A DNA stretch of 64,000 nucleotides from Aulostomus chinensis (GCA_037954235.1 JBBMOA010000007.1:5933001-5997000); one strand, 5' to 3'; counted from the first letter of the stretch, positions 20,906 to 33,763 are shown. Program-made: numbers and translations. The notes: generated by a model from the letters alone, not told the origin.

Positions 20906-21248
20906 TTTATGCCGTGTTGCACTTTGCGCCTCCACTTTTTACATATTGAAAAAAATTGTTGAAAAAAACTGAGACTGGTCAGTAAATGTTTTTATCATCT
21001 CTGTGTTTCATATGTGTAGGTCTTTCAGTGATGAACATTGGCATTGACGTGTCAGACCTACACTACAAATCAAGACACTAATAACACAATACAATAATAT
21101 TGTAAATGCTATATTATTCCTTCATTACATCAAAAACTCATAAAGAACTCAAAAGTCATCTGTCACTGTCCATTCACATTTATCTTTTGTATAGATGGTT
21201 GAGGACTGACTGAAGGTTTGTCTAAAGAAGTTCCACACAGCTGTTCTA
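20906..21248. other. Unassigned segment between two repeats
   Basis: Nothing recognised. Confidence 0.4.
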
Positions 21249-21613
21249 GGCATGGTGGCACAGTGGAGCAGTGGTCAGCACTGTCGCCTCACAGCAAGAA
21301 GGTTCCGGGTTCAAGTCCTGGCTCGGGCATGGGATCTTTCTGTGTGAGTCTGCATGTTCTCCCTGTTCCTGTGTGGGTTCTCTCTGGTACTCCAGCTTCC
21401 TCCCACTGTCCAAAGACATGCAAATGGCGACTAGGCTGATTGATACTCTAATGTGAGTGTGAATGGTTGTCTGTCTCTATGTGTTGGCCCTGCAATGGAC
21501 TAGTGACCTGTCCAGGGTGAATCCTTCCTCTCGCCCAAAAGCTGCTGGAATAGGCTCCAGCCCCCCCGTGACCCTTAACAGGAATAAGCGGAAGACAATG
21601 GATGGATGGATGG
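21249..21613 (+). mobile_element. V-SINE-type SINE, near full length
   Basis: Plus-strand copy: GGCATGGTGGCACAGTGGAG head, GGTTCAAGTCC B box, CTGCATGTTCTCCCTG, CCAAAGACATGCAAATGG, then GGAATAGGCTCCAGCC, AATAAGCGGAAGACAATGG and ATGG repeats at 21,597-21,613. Confidence 0.85.
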
Positions 21614-23480
21614 AATTTATCTATGAGCTGCTTGAGAACTTACAGATCAGTGGTTGATCCAATGCATCCATTCATTATTGAAAGTCGTAATAAAAAAAAT
21701 CATGATTCAACTGAGGTCATTTAATCAATTCAAAACACATTTACCATAAAAAAAACTAGTAGAAATGTATAGATATGCTAAACAGACTTTGAATTTGTGC
21801 CATTTTGCATGACTTGTGCAATGAACTACTGCTTTGGTGTGTTGGGGTGTAAAACTAGTCAACAAAATACATCATAATACATTTTGGCAGCCACAACATA
21901 ATTGCAATTAAGCAAACAGCAGAGAACTGCGCATAATGATTTGCACAAATGGGCCAAAGCTTTAGTAGAAGGAGAGAGAAATTGCTTTGATCATGTGCAA
22001 AGCTAACTAGATGATGATGCAGAGGTTGAAAAAGTGGTAATAAGAATCACAGTTCCAAGAATGTATCAAGTGACCAGGAAAATGTGAAATTGTTCTGCAA
22101 AAGTGATGTCAGAACAGAAAAAAAAACTGTTGGTGGAAATATGTTTTATAATGGACTGATTTTGTGAAAATAAATCCATAATGAAAGGAGAAATCATGAA
22201 TGCAATAATTTATGTAATTCCCCGTTGTTGGCGTTTTTTAGGTCAGTGTATGCTTTGAGGTTGAGAATTGCTGCCAGTATTCTGTTTGAATGAGCTTATT
22301 TTAGTGTTGTAGTCATGTTGCAGGGTGAGTTTGGAGATTTCTGGCAAAGATGCATGAGGTAATACATATGGAATGAAGAGTTTAGACAGATGTTTACAAC
22401 TGCAAAAGACCCCTTCAGTCTATGAATTTAGTTAGTGGAGTGCTGTATTCTCATCTTTAGAAGAAACACTGGTATTTCTGTTTCCAACTCGTTATATTGA
22501 TCATCCTCATGTACACAAATTGAGAGAAGCAATAAGCATTAGCAATTGCACAAATGTCGTACATCTTACAGCTGTATTTTTTCATCATTTCATTTCATGA
22601 CGAACAACAAAAGCTGTTGTTGATGCTGCTGCTGAACCTGTTTTGTTCTTTGCTTATTTTGTTTTGTTTTTTCAAGGCAACTATTTCAGTTTCAACTCAA
22701 AAATCAATAGAAACATCAGTATATCACTCAGTGACTTGTACGAGGCCCACTTACACATGCTATCCTCTTGCAGTATTATTTCAGTCTAGTGCACTGCAGA
22801 ATATGTCAGAGATGATGGATATCGCTCATGAGTAAACAGAGCCAAGGAGAAAAGGTTCACAGCCAAAGCATACATTGCAATCAAGGCATGGCAGCTGGGG
22901 GGAAAAAACTTGGAAAAAAAACTCCTTACTCTGTCAAGTAAGGAGTGGGATACATTATAGCTAAAAGCTTTTTTTTTTTTTTCTTTTTTTTGAAGTTGGG
23001 GCTGTGTCTAGATATAGATAACCCTGATGGGGGAATTAATGTTCTGCTCTAGCTAACCCAGGGCTGTCTGATGATATTAAATGTTGTAAAGACACAGCCT
23101 GCCAGGGAATAAGGCAGGGCTTATGTGCAGCAGATTTTATTCACTCATACAAAACTACAATTTAAACTGCTGTAAAATTCACAAAATGCATAAATCTGTT
23201 GCTTATTCAATTAATATAGAAGACCTTTTTAAAGTCTGCTTGGTAATGTAGCTTGGAATATATTTGTCAGCGTACTTCTACTGTTTAACAGTGTTACACT
23301 GCCACCACGTGGACATATGAAAAAACAATTGAGAGGACAATTTTTTTTCTAAATTGTATCTACAAGTGAGTTAACAGCGATAAAATTGTTGTAAATTAGG
23401 TAATGGAAGAAGCCAGCTGAATTGGTCAACAATACAGAGAGTGTTGTTACAGAAAACGTTACACGGAACAGTAAACCCGT
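21614..23480. other. Unassigned DNA upstream of pyurf
   Basis: No gene was recognised. A 93-codon frame at 22,554-22,835 lacks family features. A T-run at 22,971-22,990 is present. The pyurf promoter should lie near 23,400-23,560, but no TATA box is obvious. Confidence 0.4.
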
Positions 23481-23571
23481 TTACAGGAAGGGGACTGATA
23501 TAGGTGTAACACAGGCATACGAGGGTGTTTCCTGTAATGAGTGAGGCAGAGTTAGCTCAAAAGTTTTTGTC

Positions 23572-24786
23572 ATGTTGCGGAATGTTTTGGAAAAATTGGC
23601 GACAGAAATAGTTTTTGTCCACCGCCACGTGAAATATAGGTATTTGGTGCAGAGAGCTGCGCCTGTTTTTGTGCCAGTGAGGGGCATTGCGGATGTGAAG
23701 GACGACGGACAGCGAGCCTTTGACGTCTCCCTGCTTGAGGTCCTCGTATGTCCGCTGTCCAAGAAGCCGCTGAGGTAACGTAAACACCCAGTATGACGTA
23801 GTTTCACATTTAGAGATAAGTTCACTCGAAGTATTGCTACCTCATTGGATTTGATTTTAACCTATTTTTAATGTTATTACTTTTATATAAAATGCCACGA
23901 CGGAAAACGTAGTTTCCAGGTGTCTTTCGATATATTCAACCTGGCACCTGTGAGGCATTATTCTTGCCCCACAGTGATTGTACATACAGTGAAGCGTAAG
24001 ATGGCGTTTAAAATAATTGGCAACGGATAACATGACTATGATGAATGAGACAGTTTCTGTTGTAATATTGATTGGAAATCTGTATGGAGCGTTACGTAAC
24101 TGTACGCACATGCCCAATGGAGATGATCAGATTAGGAATCTCTAAATGCGTTTTGAGATTTATGAATGTGAGCTGGCATCAAAAAAATGTGCAGTTAAAC
24201 AATTAGTTAAACATTTAAATATTATCAAGTCTGTATTTAGCTTAACAAGTGTACTGATATTTGTAAATGTATAGACAAAGTGTGCTTAACGTTCATTTTT
24301 TAATTGCATTTATTGGAGATAGGAATTGATTTTTTTTTGACCCCAGTTAAATGAATTAAGATGACATAATCTGAGGAACAGCTTCCAGCCTGTACTGTTG
24401 AACAGCATCACATATTCCAGTGACAGATAAGACAATTTACACACCAGACCAACAGATTCAATGAAAACTCAACTTTATAATCCTTATTAAGTGGAATCGA
24501 TTGCAGGGCTGTTGTATTATACTCAATACCAAACCTGACAGTGGTTTTAATGCTTTGTCTGATTGGTGTTTATGCATGAAGACAATTTTTGAATACACGC
24601 ATGTGCTCCTTTTTATGACTCTTGTTGCTGTCCCTCACCAGGTTTGAGGCTGAGACCAATGAGCTGATCAACGAAGAGCTTGGCATTGCATACCCCATCA
24701 CTGATGGCATCCCAAATTTGATCCCTCGGGAAGCCAGACTCCTGCAGAAAGACACACCTACCACAGACACATCTCCACAAGAGTAG
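23572..24786 (+). CDS. pyurf: preY, mitochondrial (PYURF), two exons
   Basis: Coding exons are 23,572-23,774 and 24,642-24,786, joined at CTGAG|GTAACG and TCCCTCACCAG|G; the joined frame gives 115 residues, about the mammalian length. Residues 54-68 read LLEVLVCPLSKKPLR and exon 2 continues FEAETNELINEELGIAYPI and DGIPNLIP, the Trm112p/preY signature. The N-terminal 40 residues are basic and lack acidic residues apart from two Glu, consistent with a mitochondrial targeting sequence. In mammals preY sits in mitochondria and supports SAM-dependent methyltransferases of coenzyme Q synthesis and complex I assembly. The start is the first ATG of the frame and fits the family. The pigy frame follows 214 bp after the stop with no intervening promoter visible. 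Confidence 0.93.
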
Positions 24787-25000
24787 ATTCACACAGAATT
24801 AACTGACTAAATTGATACTGTTTTAAATACTTTGTCACTGGGGATGTGGATAACTTCTATGTCAATCTAACAGCTTGTCATATGATGTGCTGTACTGCTG
24901 CAGACTAAAAGTTGTATTGTATTCCTGCCAGTGAAAATCCAACATATCAAGTCTGTAATATTTATGGAATAGTCCACTGTATCAGAATCTCTCTGCAAGT

Positions 25001-25213
25001 ATGTTCTCCTTGTCTATGATGGTGGGACTAGTCCCGATTGTGTCTCTCTTCGGTTTGTTCTACTCTGCTGCAGTTGATGAGAACTTCCCTCATGGGTGCA
25101 CCAGCAGCAACAGCCTGTGTTTCTACAGCCTGCTGCTCCCAGTCACCATCCCAGTCTATGTCTTTTTCCACCTTTGGAGCTGGATGGGAATCAAGCTGTT
25201 CAGGCACAATTAG
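25001..25213 (+). CDS. pigy: PIG-Y, subunit of the GPI N-acetylglucosaminyltransferase
   Basis: An uninterrupted 70-residue frame: MFSLSMMVGLVPIVSLFGLF (first membrane helix), an ENFPHGCTSSNSLCFYS loop, then LLLPVTIPVYVFFHLWSW (second helix) and the MGIKLFRHN end. Length and the C-terminal block match vertebrate PIG-Y closely. PIG-Y is an ER membrane protein of the PIGA-containing complex that starts GPI-anchor synthesis. It lies on the same strand 214 bp beyond the pyurf stop and within the likely pyurf last exon, matching the known vertebrate mRNA that encodes preY first and PIG-Y second. Confidence 0.93.
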   Translation: MFSLSMMVGLVPIVSLFGLFYSAAVDENFPHGCTSSNSLCFYSLLLPVTIPVYVFFHLWSWMGIKLFRHN

Positions 25214-26700
25214 GCTGTTCTCACTCTGGTCACTTTTTTGGCACCTTTTAAAACATCCAGTTGTGATACGCTAAACATGGCATTTCCTGACCTTTGTGCT
25301 GCTTGCTTGATATTAACATAGCAAACGTAGCAGTGTGTTTCAAGCACAACTGCAATGGAATTTGATGCAGTTAAGTGTGACTAACCACAGTTTTCATTGG
25401 AACTGTAAGACACATTTGAACCCTGAAAGGAAACTGCTGAGAAATCCAGACAGTTGAACCTGACACAAGTCTGTTTTGTCTATTAAATTTTAAATGTTTT
25501 TTTTTTGTTTTTGTTTCAATGCACATTGCCTGATAGGATGCCATAAGAGCCAAAGCTTCTGTACCAAGTTAATACCAAAATTGGGAAAATGTGACAGTAC
25601 TAGTTTTTGTACCGTAGGTATTCGACAATAACAACATGCAGGAAAAATACCAGTAAAGGTTTCTTACAACTTCTGTAAGGAGGCAGCGTATGTGCAGCAG
25701 ATTTAAATTAAATAAATAGTATATTTTGAAATGCATTCCATTAATTTATGACTTTGATATAATTATTTGTAGAAATTCAGGGGTATTAGTCCTGACTACT
25801 AAATTTCTGGTTTTGAGAGTTACTGGTTATTGTTTTTTTAGTGTGAGAAGGGCTAACATGTAGTATTTTTTAACTATACTGTCTTTCATTTCAATGGTAT
25901 TTGCCTGTAAATCAGTGTCAGTCATGTAGTAACAACTGATTTACAATTTTTTGATTTGTAATTGCCTAATTATTAAGAAATTATTATTGCTTAGCTATCA
26001 GTTGAGTTATGGATACATGAATGTAATCAAGGTTTCTTTGGTAGACCATTATTTCACATATATCCTGAAACATGAATTTTCTTACATGTAATAATTCTAA
26101 TACAGTGGATTTTGAATTTCATAGACGAGTATATTTATATAGTATGCTGTCGAATTTCATACGATTACATACCCCCAAACTAGTTCACTGCTGCAATCCT
26201 ACAATGTGGGCTTTCACCTGGTTCACCAAGTTTGAGCCGAAGCCGAAGCATGCTGATGTCCCACAGGAATCTACACATGGAGATGACCTGAATATTTAGG
26301 TGAACAGTTCAACATGTACTTAACTGTACATTTTCTAAACTGTGCAACAAGTGGACCACTGTGCATTCTCAATTAACTTTAATTCCATACACCAATGAAC
26401 TATAATTTGATGACATGCAGTGGAGCAGTGCAGTTTTGGAAACATTCAAAAGCCGAGGAACTTGTACAAAACACTGTAATTAGAAACGTATAACATTTTA
26501 ACTTGGAAATGAAAAAAAAAATCTAGAAAGGTGTCATTTCAACAATAGAGAATGTGAGTTTGTCCTTCCGACGTTTTCCTTTTGCAGCAGAACCTTGGTT
26601 CATTCATTAAGACAGCTCTAACTCTCCCTGTATGATGCAGACTGACATCTCATGACAGATTAACAACTCTTACAATCCTTGAAAACACACTTCAGATGCT
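25214..26700 (+). other. Presumed pyurf/pigy 3' untranslated region and intergenic DNA
   Basis: No further coding frame. AATAAA occurs at 25,711-25,716 (ATTAAATAAATAG) about 500 bp past the pigy stop and is a reasonable polyadenylation signal. A T-run lies at about 25,498-25,507. Between 25,750 and 26,700 nothing is recognised; a 75-codon frame at 26,072-26,299 looks incidental. Confidence 0.5.
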
Positions 26701-26717
26701 GTTTAAGTATCAAAAGG

Positions 26718-26723
26718 TTTATT
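26718..26723 (-). terminator. Polyadenylation signal AATAAA for the minus-strand lysine-rich gene
   Basis: TTTATT on the plus strand, 129 bp downstream (in gene orientation) of the stop codon at 26,852. Confidence 0.5.
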
Positions 26724-26851
26724 AAGCTACTTACCCTCATTCCTGATATACCCCCAAGCTACGAAAATATGTTTTCCATTTGGTGTATGAAAAATTAAAT
26801 AAGAATGTTTCAGGCAAATAGTGAGTAGAGTTTCCACAAAGCTTTTAAAGC

Positions 26852-28990
26852 TCAGTGGCTCTTCCTGCTCCTCATCTCTCTGCTTTGAGCAAGTTTAATC
26901 AATGGCGACTCAGGTCTCGGGGAATCTCCTTCCCCCTTAATCTTGAAGAAGAAGCATTCATTGAGCCTCATCTGCACCGCTTTGACCTAAAGCCAAACGA
27001 GTGATTTTGTTAGACAATATATAACGCATTTGGGCGTTCATGGAAAAGCAAGGGGCCACATTTGTTCAAAGTATATATTGTGCAACAATTTTTACTCCAT
27101 ATGTACTTAATACTGAAAATATTTGACAATAGGATTGGGCAGATTGATAGGATCAATAGTTCAGTCCACAAAAGCTTCTCATTTGGTACTGACAGCATTG
27201 AAAAATAGCAATTATAAGTTGTTGTTTTTTTAAATCTGGGTGTCTGAATCATTTTGTAACATTTTCACTGTTATATTTAGCTGACCAATGTCACAGGCTG
27301 TGCAGCAGCCAAGAAGAGGATTTTTTTATTCAGTTTTTTCTAAAGCTTGCTCTCAGAAAGCTTATACAGTTAATATGTCTAAATTACTTACTGTAATTTA
27401 TTTCATTCATTACTTCTTTTTTGCCTTAAACAAAAAAGTCCCGTTAATGCACTGGTACAGCCCCGCTTGGAACATCGTGGTATTACCTGAGGCAGGTTGA
27501 CCTTGTTGCTTTGGCAGTCAGTCATGTCAGTAGACTTGGGCTCTGACTCCGATTGAGGGCTTGGGGTGGCTTCTTCATTTGCTCTGACAGACCATGGCTG
27601 TCCACCACAAGGCTTTTTGCTCATTTCCATGGCTTTCACTGTTGCCAAGCAAGACTGATGGGTGCTACTGTCACCTTTGGTCTCTCCTGAAAAAGAGGAT
27701 GTGTCGTTGTCACTGCACCTCTCTTCATCTTTTACCTCAATGACTGGTAAGCAGCTGCTGAGGCCTTTTCTGGCCCTCTGTGGCAAGCTCAGGTCCAAAG
27801 GTTTCAGGTCCTCAGAACATACAGTCCGTGTACTTTTCTGGCAGAAGTTGAGGTAGGAGGAGAATTCAGTGTTGAAGAAGTTTTCTGTCTGGCTGGAAGC
27901 ATTCACTGTGGAGATCTGGGGAAGCAACTTTGACTCATACATGTGTCTGGAGCATGGGGGAGCCAGCTGGACATCCTGTGACGAATTCTCCCTAAACTGC
28001 TTGTTGAGGTAAGGATTTACTGCATGATATTGTAAATAAAAAGGACAAGTGTTCTTTCCCTCGGAGAGACCTTTGTTAATCTCTCTCTGTGTCTCAAAGC
28101 ACCATTCTTCTGTGTGACGATTCATATTTGCTGTGAGCAACCCCCTTTTTTCAGCTTCTCTTGTAATTAACACCTGTGGCTGTTGTAGCTTCTTGTTTGT
28201 CTTTTTGGGATGCTGATTGGATTTCTTATCTGATTCTCCATACTGTTTTATCTGTTCAAGAGAATCATGTAGTTCTCTCTCGCATCGCTTGATTATTTGT
28301 GGAGTTGTAACGATAGCGTTGTCACTGGCTTCATCACTAGAGGGGTCAGAGGATGACACTCTCAATGTCTTCTGGGTGATGAACAGGTCCTGGCTGTTGA
28401 TATCATCCTCAGTGCACCGAGAGTCATTATTTTGCTTCTGTCCCTGACACCACTCTGTCTCTGTGTCCTGGGAACACATCTGACAGCCTCTCACAGATTC
28501 TTTCTCTAAGAGCATACCCTCTTTGAGGGAATGTGGAGATGAAGAGACCAGCTTGGGGCGTTTGACAAGGACATAGTCAGATGATAAATCAAAAGCCACT
28601 TTCTTTTTCCTTTTGGTTTTCTTTTTGGAGTCTTGAATCAAGCAATCTGACTGTAGCTTTTCCATGTTGCTGCTCAGATGTGATGCTTCAGGTTTTGCAA
28701 TAGGTGAAGATGTACAGCTGCCCCGTGTGAATGTAGAACTATCCTCTAAATCCAGAGCCAGTTTGTTTTTCTTTTTCCTCTTTTGTTTCTTCTTGTTTGC
28801 CTGGCTCACTTCTTTGGATTTGAATTTTTTTTTTTTTTTTTCCCTCGGGAAGTTTTCATTTGTGTTCATTGCTGTGTTTTTGTGTTTGGAATGTTTTTTG
28901 CTCCTCTTTGAGTCCTTTTGGCTTTTTCTTTTCTCAGGTGAAAACAAAGACTCCCAGAAGAAGTCAGCTCCCTCATCATCACCCATGAGT
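26852..28990 (-). CDS. Lysine-rich nuclear-type protein, unnamed
   Basis: A large exon 28,990-27,487 and a last exon 26,986-26,852 are joined at CCTCAG|GTAATA and GGCTTTAG|GTC in the same phase, giving about 544 residues from the ATG at 28,986 (MGDDEGADFFWESLFSP). The large exon starts right after a strong acceptor (TTCTCTCTGCTGCACAG), so a 5' exon exists and the true start might lie there. Lysine clusters occupy residues 19-35, 49-60, 65-75 and 121-129, and a KKKNKLALDL block recurs as KRKKKVAFDL. A SSSDPSSDEASD segment looks like a phospho-acidic site. The middle has SQTENFFNTEFSSYLNFCQ and LKPLDLSLPQRARK; the last exon adds VKAVQMRLNECFFFKIKG and PRPESPLIKL. Long conserved-looking segments at both ends suggest a real gene of nuclear or nucleolar location. 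I do not recognise it. It converges with pigy. Confidence 0.72.
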
Positions 28991-30048
28991 CTGTGCAGCA
29001 GAGAGAACAGAGCACAGATGAGTACACTTACTGTCGGACCTTCTTTAATGTGACACCTGTTATCTTTTGATGGAATGGAAAGAGCTGCATCCTTTTGAAA
29101 ACTGATCATCAGATCTCCCTAAGCCCAAAGTGATTCAAATGATCCAAAGCCCAGAGATTCTAAATTTTCTGTTATAAATGACAGGGGGAAAAAAAGCCGC
29201 AAATCCGTGTCCTAAAGGGTCTGGAACCAGCAAACGAATTTTTTTGGGGGGGGGGGGGGATCGGCTTTGGCTTTTAAGCTTTTTTGGCTGTTTTTTGTCT
29301 TTCGGCAAGCTAAAACGGGGAAACCCCTATTTGCTATTGACAAAGTAGCAGTATCAAAGTGAAGTTTGATTTCAATATGGGAACATGGCTGTAGGAATCT
29401 ACGATTATACAGCGTTTAGTTTAACGGTTCTAATTCCACTTCCACAAATTTTGACAGTTTACTTGAGCACGTAGCCTACCGCTGTATATCCTGACACGTA
29501 AGAAAAAATATAGCTCTCACATTTTAACCTGTTAACGTAATGTTAACTTTCTGTCCTTCTTCTTTCTCTTTGTTTTCACGCTTCGACGGTGGCTACAGCC
29601 CTACACTACACAAATTATGTATGCATATTTATGATACATAAATATATCATTTTTAGAAGTCGTGAATGAATAATTACCCCAGACTGTGGATTAGACTTCA
29701 GCCGGACAACTCAACTTCAAAGGGACCGCTTGGGCCGCCGAGAGTTTATGTTGCATTCATGAACTCCTCGTACAGTCCAGCTTCTAAAACTGTTTTACGC
29801 CATAAAACCGTGAACCACCGTGTCGAAAGAAAGCACATTATCACATCATCATGGTATTTTATGATTTTGGAAAAATACAACACAACACAGTGAAAAAAAT
29901 CTCTCGCTGTAATTTCTTTCAAACCTCTTAAAGTTCTTTCAAAGAGGATAAATCAGATAAATATTTAAACCAAATCCAAATACGCTTAGCCTGGTTGATA
30001 ATTTCAAAATATCAGCACCTGGCCTATGGCGAAACAACAATTATAATT

Positions 30049-30050
<2 letters not shown>
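28991..30050. other. Region upstream of the lysine-rich gene
   Basis: It should hold the 5' exon and promoter of the minus-strand gene, which I could not place. A run of 14 G lies at 29,246-29,259. A 75-codon plus frame at 29,666-29,893 has no recognisable domain. Confidence 0.35.
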
Positions 30051-30137
<87 letters not shown>

Positions 30138-30150
30138 TTATATATATAGT
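30050..30150. repeat. (CAAT)n-(TA)n compound microsatellite
   Basis: About eight CAAT units to 30,080, then TA repeats to about 30,134 and a short TA remnant to 30,148. Confidence 0.95.
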
Positions 30151-31695
30151 TTGCTTGTTTTGTCTCGTCACATGCCATAAAATACCATAGTCAGTGGAAC
30201 GTCGCGAGCAAAGGTCTTTTCAATCAATGATTTCAAGCGTAACAGATCTACCTACATTTGAAATTGTGATTAGAAATTGGCTTAACTGCAGTGAACTTTT
30301 GGTATGGAAGGCAGTATAATGCCCTCTCCATATTGCCATTTGAATATGACGTGTATGGTGCATTGTCTAACATTTTTTAATGAAATATATGTTTATCGTC
30401 TGTGAGTGTGTGATTCTTCTGAGTGAAAAGTTTACAAGTAGACCACATGATGTCGTAATTGTAGTGACTTCATGTGATATGTAATCATTGGAACTACACT
30501 GAGAGCTATGTAATACTCGGACCATTATTGTGGTTCCACCAGATTAGTATCGCGTTCATTACCTGTCGTTACCCGCCACTGAGCCTCTAGGTAAACCTGA
30601 GTTCATTTTACAACACGGTGTGGTTATTGACTAATATGATTAATACCAGTAACACTTCAGCAATTACCCTCTTCTATTGTTGCACATCTCTCTGTCTACA
30701 GGTAAATGCTGTTATAATTGTGACACTAGGATTCATGGCATTGTACCATATAGACTGTATGGGCCAGAATTAAAATACACCAGAATACAACTATCAAAAG
30801 AAAACTTAGGCATCCTATACTTTTCAGTACTTAATCTATTTGTTTTTTGTACCTCACTTTGCAAATACCTGCTCTCTCCCTGTGCAACTCATCCCCTCCT
30901 CTTCCCAAAAATAAATGTCCTGGCTGTCTACCTGTCTGCCTATATGTGTCTCCGTCTGCCATGTCTGAAAATCTGTAATTTCTCAGTTGGAAAATTGCAG
31001 AATGGTGATTCAGATTTGTGCAACCTTGATGAATTAATTATCATTTTCTACTCCTATAAAAAGTTAGGTATGTATGTGTGTATTTGAAATGATTGTAAGA
31101 AACAGGTCATATGATATCAAGGAAGCAAACCTTGATAGAGGTCATGAGATGTTATTGAATGATTGAATCATACACTTTATCCAAGCACCACATAGAAAGT
31201 TAAATTATTACTTACTTGTATCATTTTTTAACCACAGGTATTCCCTGTAAAATGAGCATATGTATCTGTCCCCATTTCCAATAATACTGATATTAAATGG
31301 ATGTTGTATGAATCTTAGTTAATAGCTCGTCCATCAAATATTGTCCTTAACAAACCTGTTATTAGGGTCTCTCTGAAGGCTAAAATAATTAAATATACCT
31401 TTTTTTTCGCAAAGCCAGCGACTATACGACCTTTCTATTGTAAGCCTGACCATCTATTATCCACTTCATAACAATGTGGCCTACTCTATTTCACCATCCC
31501 ATGAGTTCAACAAAAAGAAAATGTTCTTCTGTACTCTCTCTACCACTTGCTTATACAGCAGAGCACCCTTACCGTTGTTTAAAGATAGAGTTTATATATG
31601 GTGAATTGTATGTAATAATCAGACATATTATTATAAGGATGTACAATATCGTCGATGAAATTTGTTCACTTTTGTACTTGTACAACAATGATGTT
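30151..31695. other. Unassigned intergenic stretch
   Basis: Nothing recognised. A 136-codon plus frame at 30,677-31,087 is the longest here but has no domain, and AT-rich codons make chance occurrence plausible. Confidence 0.35.
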
Positions 31696-31699
31696 GGCC

Positions 31700-32620
31700 A
31701 TGTTGGCCAACAAAGACCAAGGAGCTGGTGGTGGACATGAGGAGAACTTGGGCTCCAGTGTCCCCCGTTTCCATCCATGGGACCAGTGTGGAGATGGTGG
31801 AGGAATACAAGTACTTAGGAGTGTACTTGGACAATAAACTGGACTGGACTAAAAACAAAAACGCCCTCTATAGGAAGAGCCAAAATCGCCTCTTTTTTCT
31901 GAGGCGGCTGAGGTCCTTCAACATCTGTCAGACAATGCTGCAGATATTTTATGAGTCTGTGGTGGCTAGCCCCATCCTCTATGCTGTGGTGTGCTGGGGC
32001 AGCAGATTAAAGGTGAGGAATGCTGACAGACTTAATAAACTTCTCCGCAAAGTCAGCCATGTTGTAGGAGGGGAGCTGGACTCTCTGACAGCAGTGTCAG
32101 AGAGGAGAATGCTGTCCAAGACTAGGACCATTTTGGACAACACTTCACACCCTCTCTATCACATGCTGGCCAGCAGTAAAAGTACTTTCAGCCAGAGACT
32201 CATACCCCCATGTGGCACCACTGAGTGCCATAGGAAATCATTCCTACTGATGGCTATCAAACTGTTCAACTCCTCCCTCTAAGATGCAGCCCATCTTATG
32301 GAGTTGTTTTCTCTGTTAAAATCATGTAGTAATACAAATATCCCATTCACTACTGTAAAAATGTAAATATGTACAAGATACCTCCTTATCTTCTTGTTTT
32401 TCTGTTTATTTTTTCCTTTATTATGTATTGTTTGTATTACTATTTTTGAGATTGTGCTTCATTTCTAGTCATTTTATTTTATCTATGTCTTTGATTGGTT
32501 ACTTCCTCTTTATTTATCTTCACTGTGAAATGGAGCACTGAAATCCAACAATTTCCCACAAGGGATTAATGAAGGAATTTCGATTCTGATTCTGATTCTG
32601 ATTCTGATTCCGATTCTGAA
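31700..32620 (+). pseudogene. 5'-truncated Rex1/L2-like LINE, C-terminal RT region and 3' tail
   Basis: Plus-strand translation gives TKELVVDMRRTWAPV, VEMVEEYKYLGVYLDNKLDW, YRKSQNRLFFLRRLRSFN, MLQIFYESVVASPILYAVVC and RMLSKTRTILDN, the conserved post-catalytic part of fish LINE polymerases. A frame ends with AIKLFNSSL and a stop at 32,282, the normal end of the protein. The 3' tail ends in GATTCTGATTCTG repeats to about 32,618. Only the last 185 codons are present because of 5' truncation during insertion. The orientation is opposite to the copy at 1,990-4,440. Confidence 0.85.
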
Positions 32621-33760
32621 AATACTTAAATCTGGCACTCTGAGACAGATGGGGAGTAAAGCAAGGAGAAAAAAAAGGGACTGACCATGGCAAAATGCCA
32701 GTGCTCCTTTCGTGTGCCAGTCTCTGTATCCTCCTATGCTGGGCTTTTATCATCTAAAAAATGGAAGCAAAAGAAGAAAAAAATGCTGCTGATGAAACAA
32801 AGGAAATTCAAAATAAAGGCTTCTCAGATAGAAGGATGCCTCCTATAAAAACCTGCAGCTGGTTTAAGTAAGTAATTCTCACAAAAAAGACAATAAATGT
32901 AAATTCGGGTGTACACCGATGAGAACATAATTGTTCATATGATACTCTCTTAATGCCAAATTATCTTAATAGTTAAATTATATACAAGCAAAAAAAGCTC
33001 AAATAAACCACTGTATACAACTGCTCTGTCATTTAAATGCAAACTTGAACTTGATAGTGTTCGGCTGTAAAATCAGTTTTAAGGTTAAAGAGGTTCCACA
33101 TCCAGCAAGCAAAACGCACATCCTAAAATCTAAGCAGCATTTTTTTTTTTTTTTTTGTCGTTCGGGAGCTCAAAATTGCCAGCTTTTTTTGGTGAAACTG
33201 TGAGTTGAATTGGTTATTATAAGAATGCTGCCCCCACAGTGCTGAATGACCATAATACATGTGTAGGATTTGATAAGGTGAGTAACGCGTATGACTCAAG
33301 CAATACCTTGTCAAGCACTGCTATTTTAGGCCCTTCAGTTTACTAAAACCAGCACTGGACTTTGGGAAAAACACGTTGCACACTGGGCCATAGGTTTTTG
33401 ACACAAGCACATAGAAACAATAGGGATACATACACCTCTACAAATGTCCAATGATGGAGGAGAATGCAGAATCTTAGGGCATGTGTGTCCCATTATGATC
33501 CGTTACTATTCCTTTGAGGATATGGCATGACCTCCCCCGACCCAGTCATGTTCAGAGCATCAATAAGATCTTGAAACAAACATAATTTATGTGTTTTCAT
33601 TGTGTTGCTGGAGTATTGACGTAAGAGGAATTTCATTTCCATCTGTGGTGAGTTTTCTGTTGCCATGGTGACCCTTTACAGGTTGGAAAAACTCTGAGAG
33701 TGCAAAGAAAATTCATGGTTTGACTTTGTTCTCCCATATTCCTCACTCCCATATAGTGTT
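32621..33760. other. Unassigned intergenic stretch
   Basis: No gene recognised. A T-run is present at 33,140-33,156. Confidence 0.4.
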
Positions 33761-33763
33761 TTC

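Noticed and set aside
28664..29053. 129-codon Phe-rich plus-strand frame
   Set aside because: It is the complement of lysine codons in the minus-strand lysine-rich gene.
30677..31087. 136-codon plus-strand frame as a gene
   Set aside because: No domain, no flanking splice or promoter context, and AT-rich composition.
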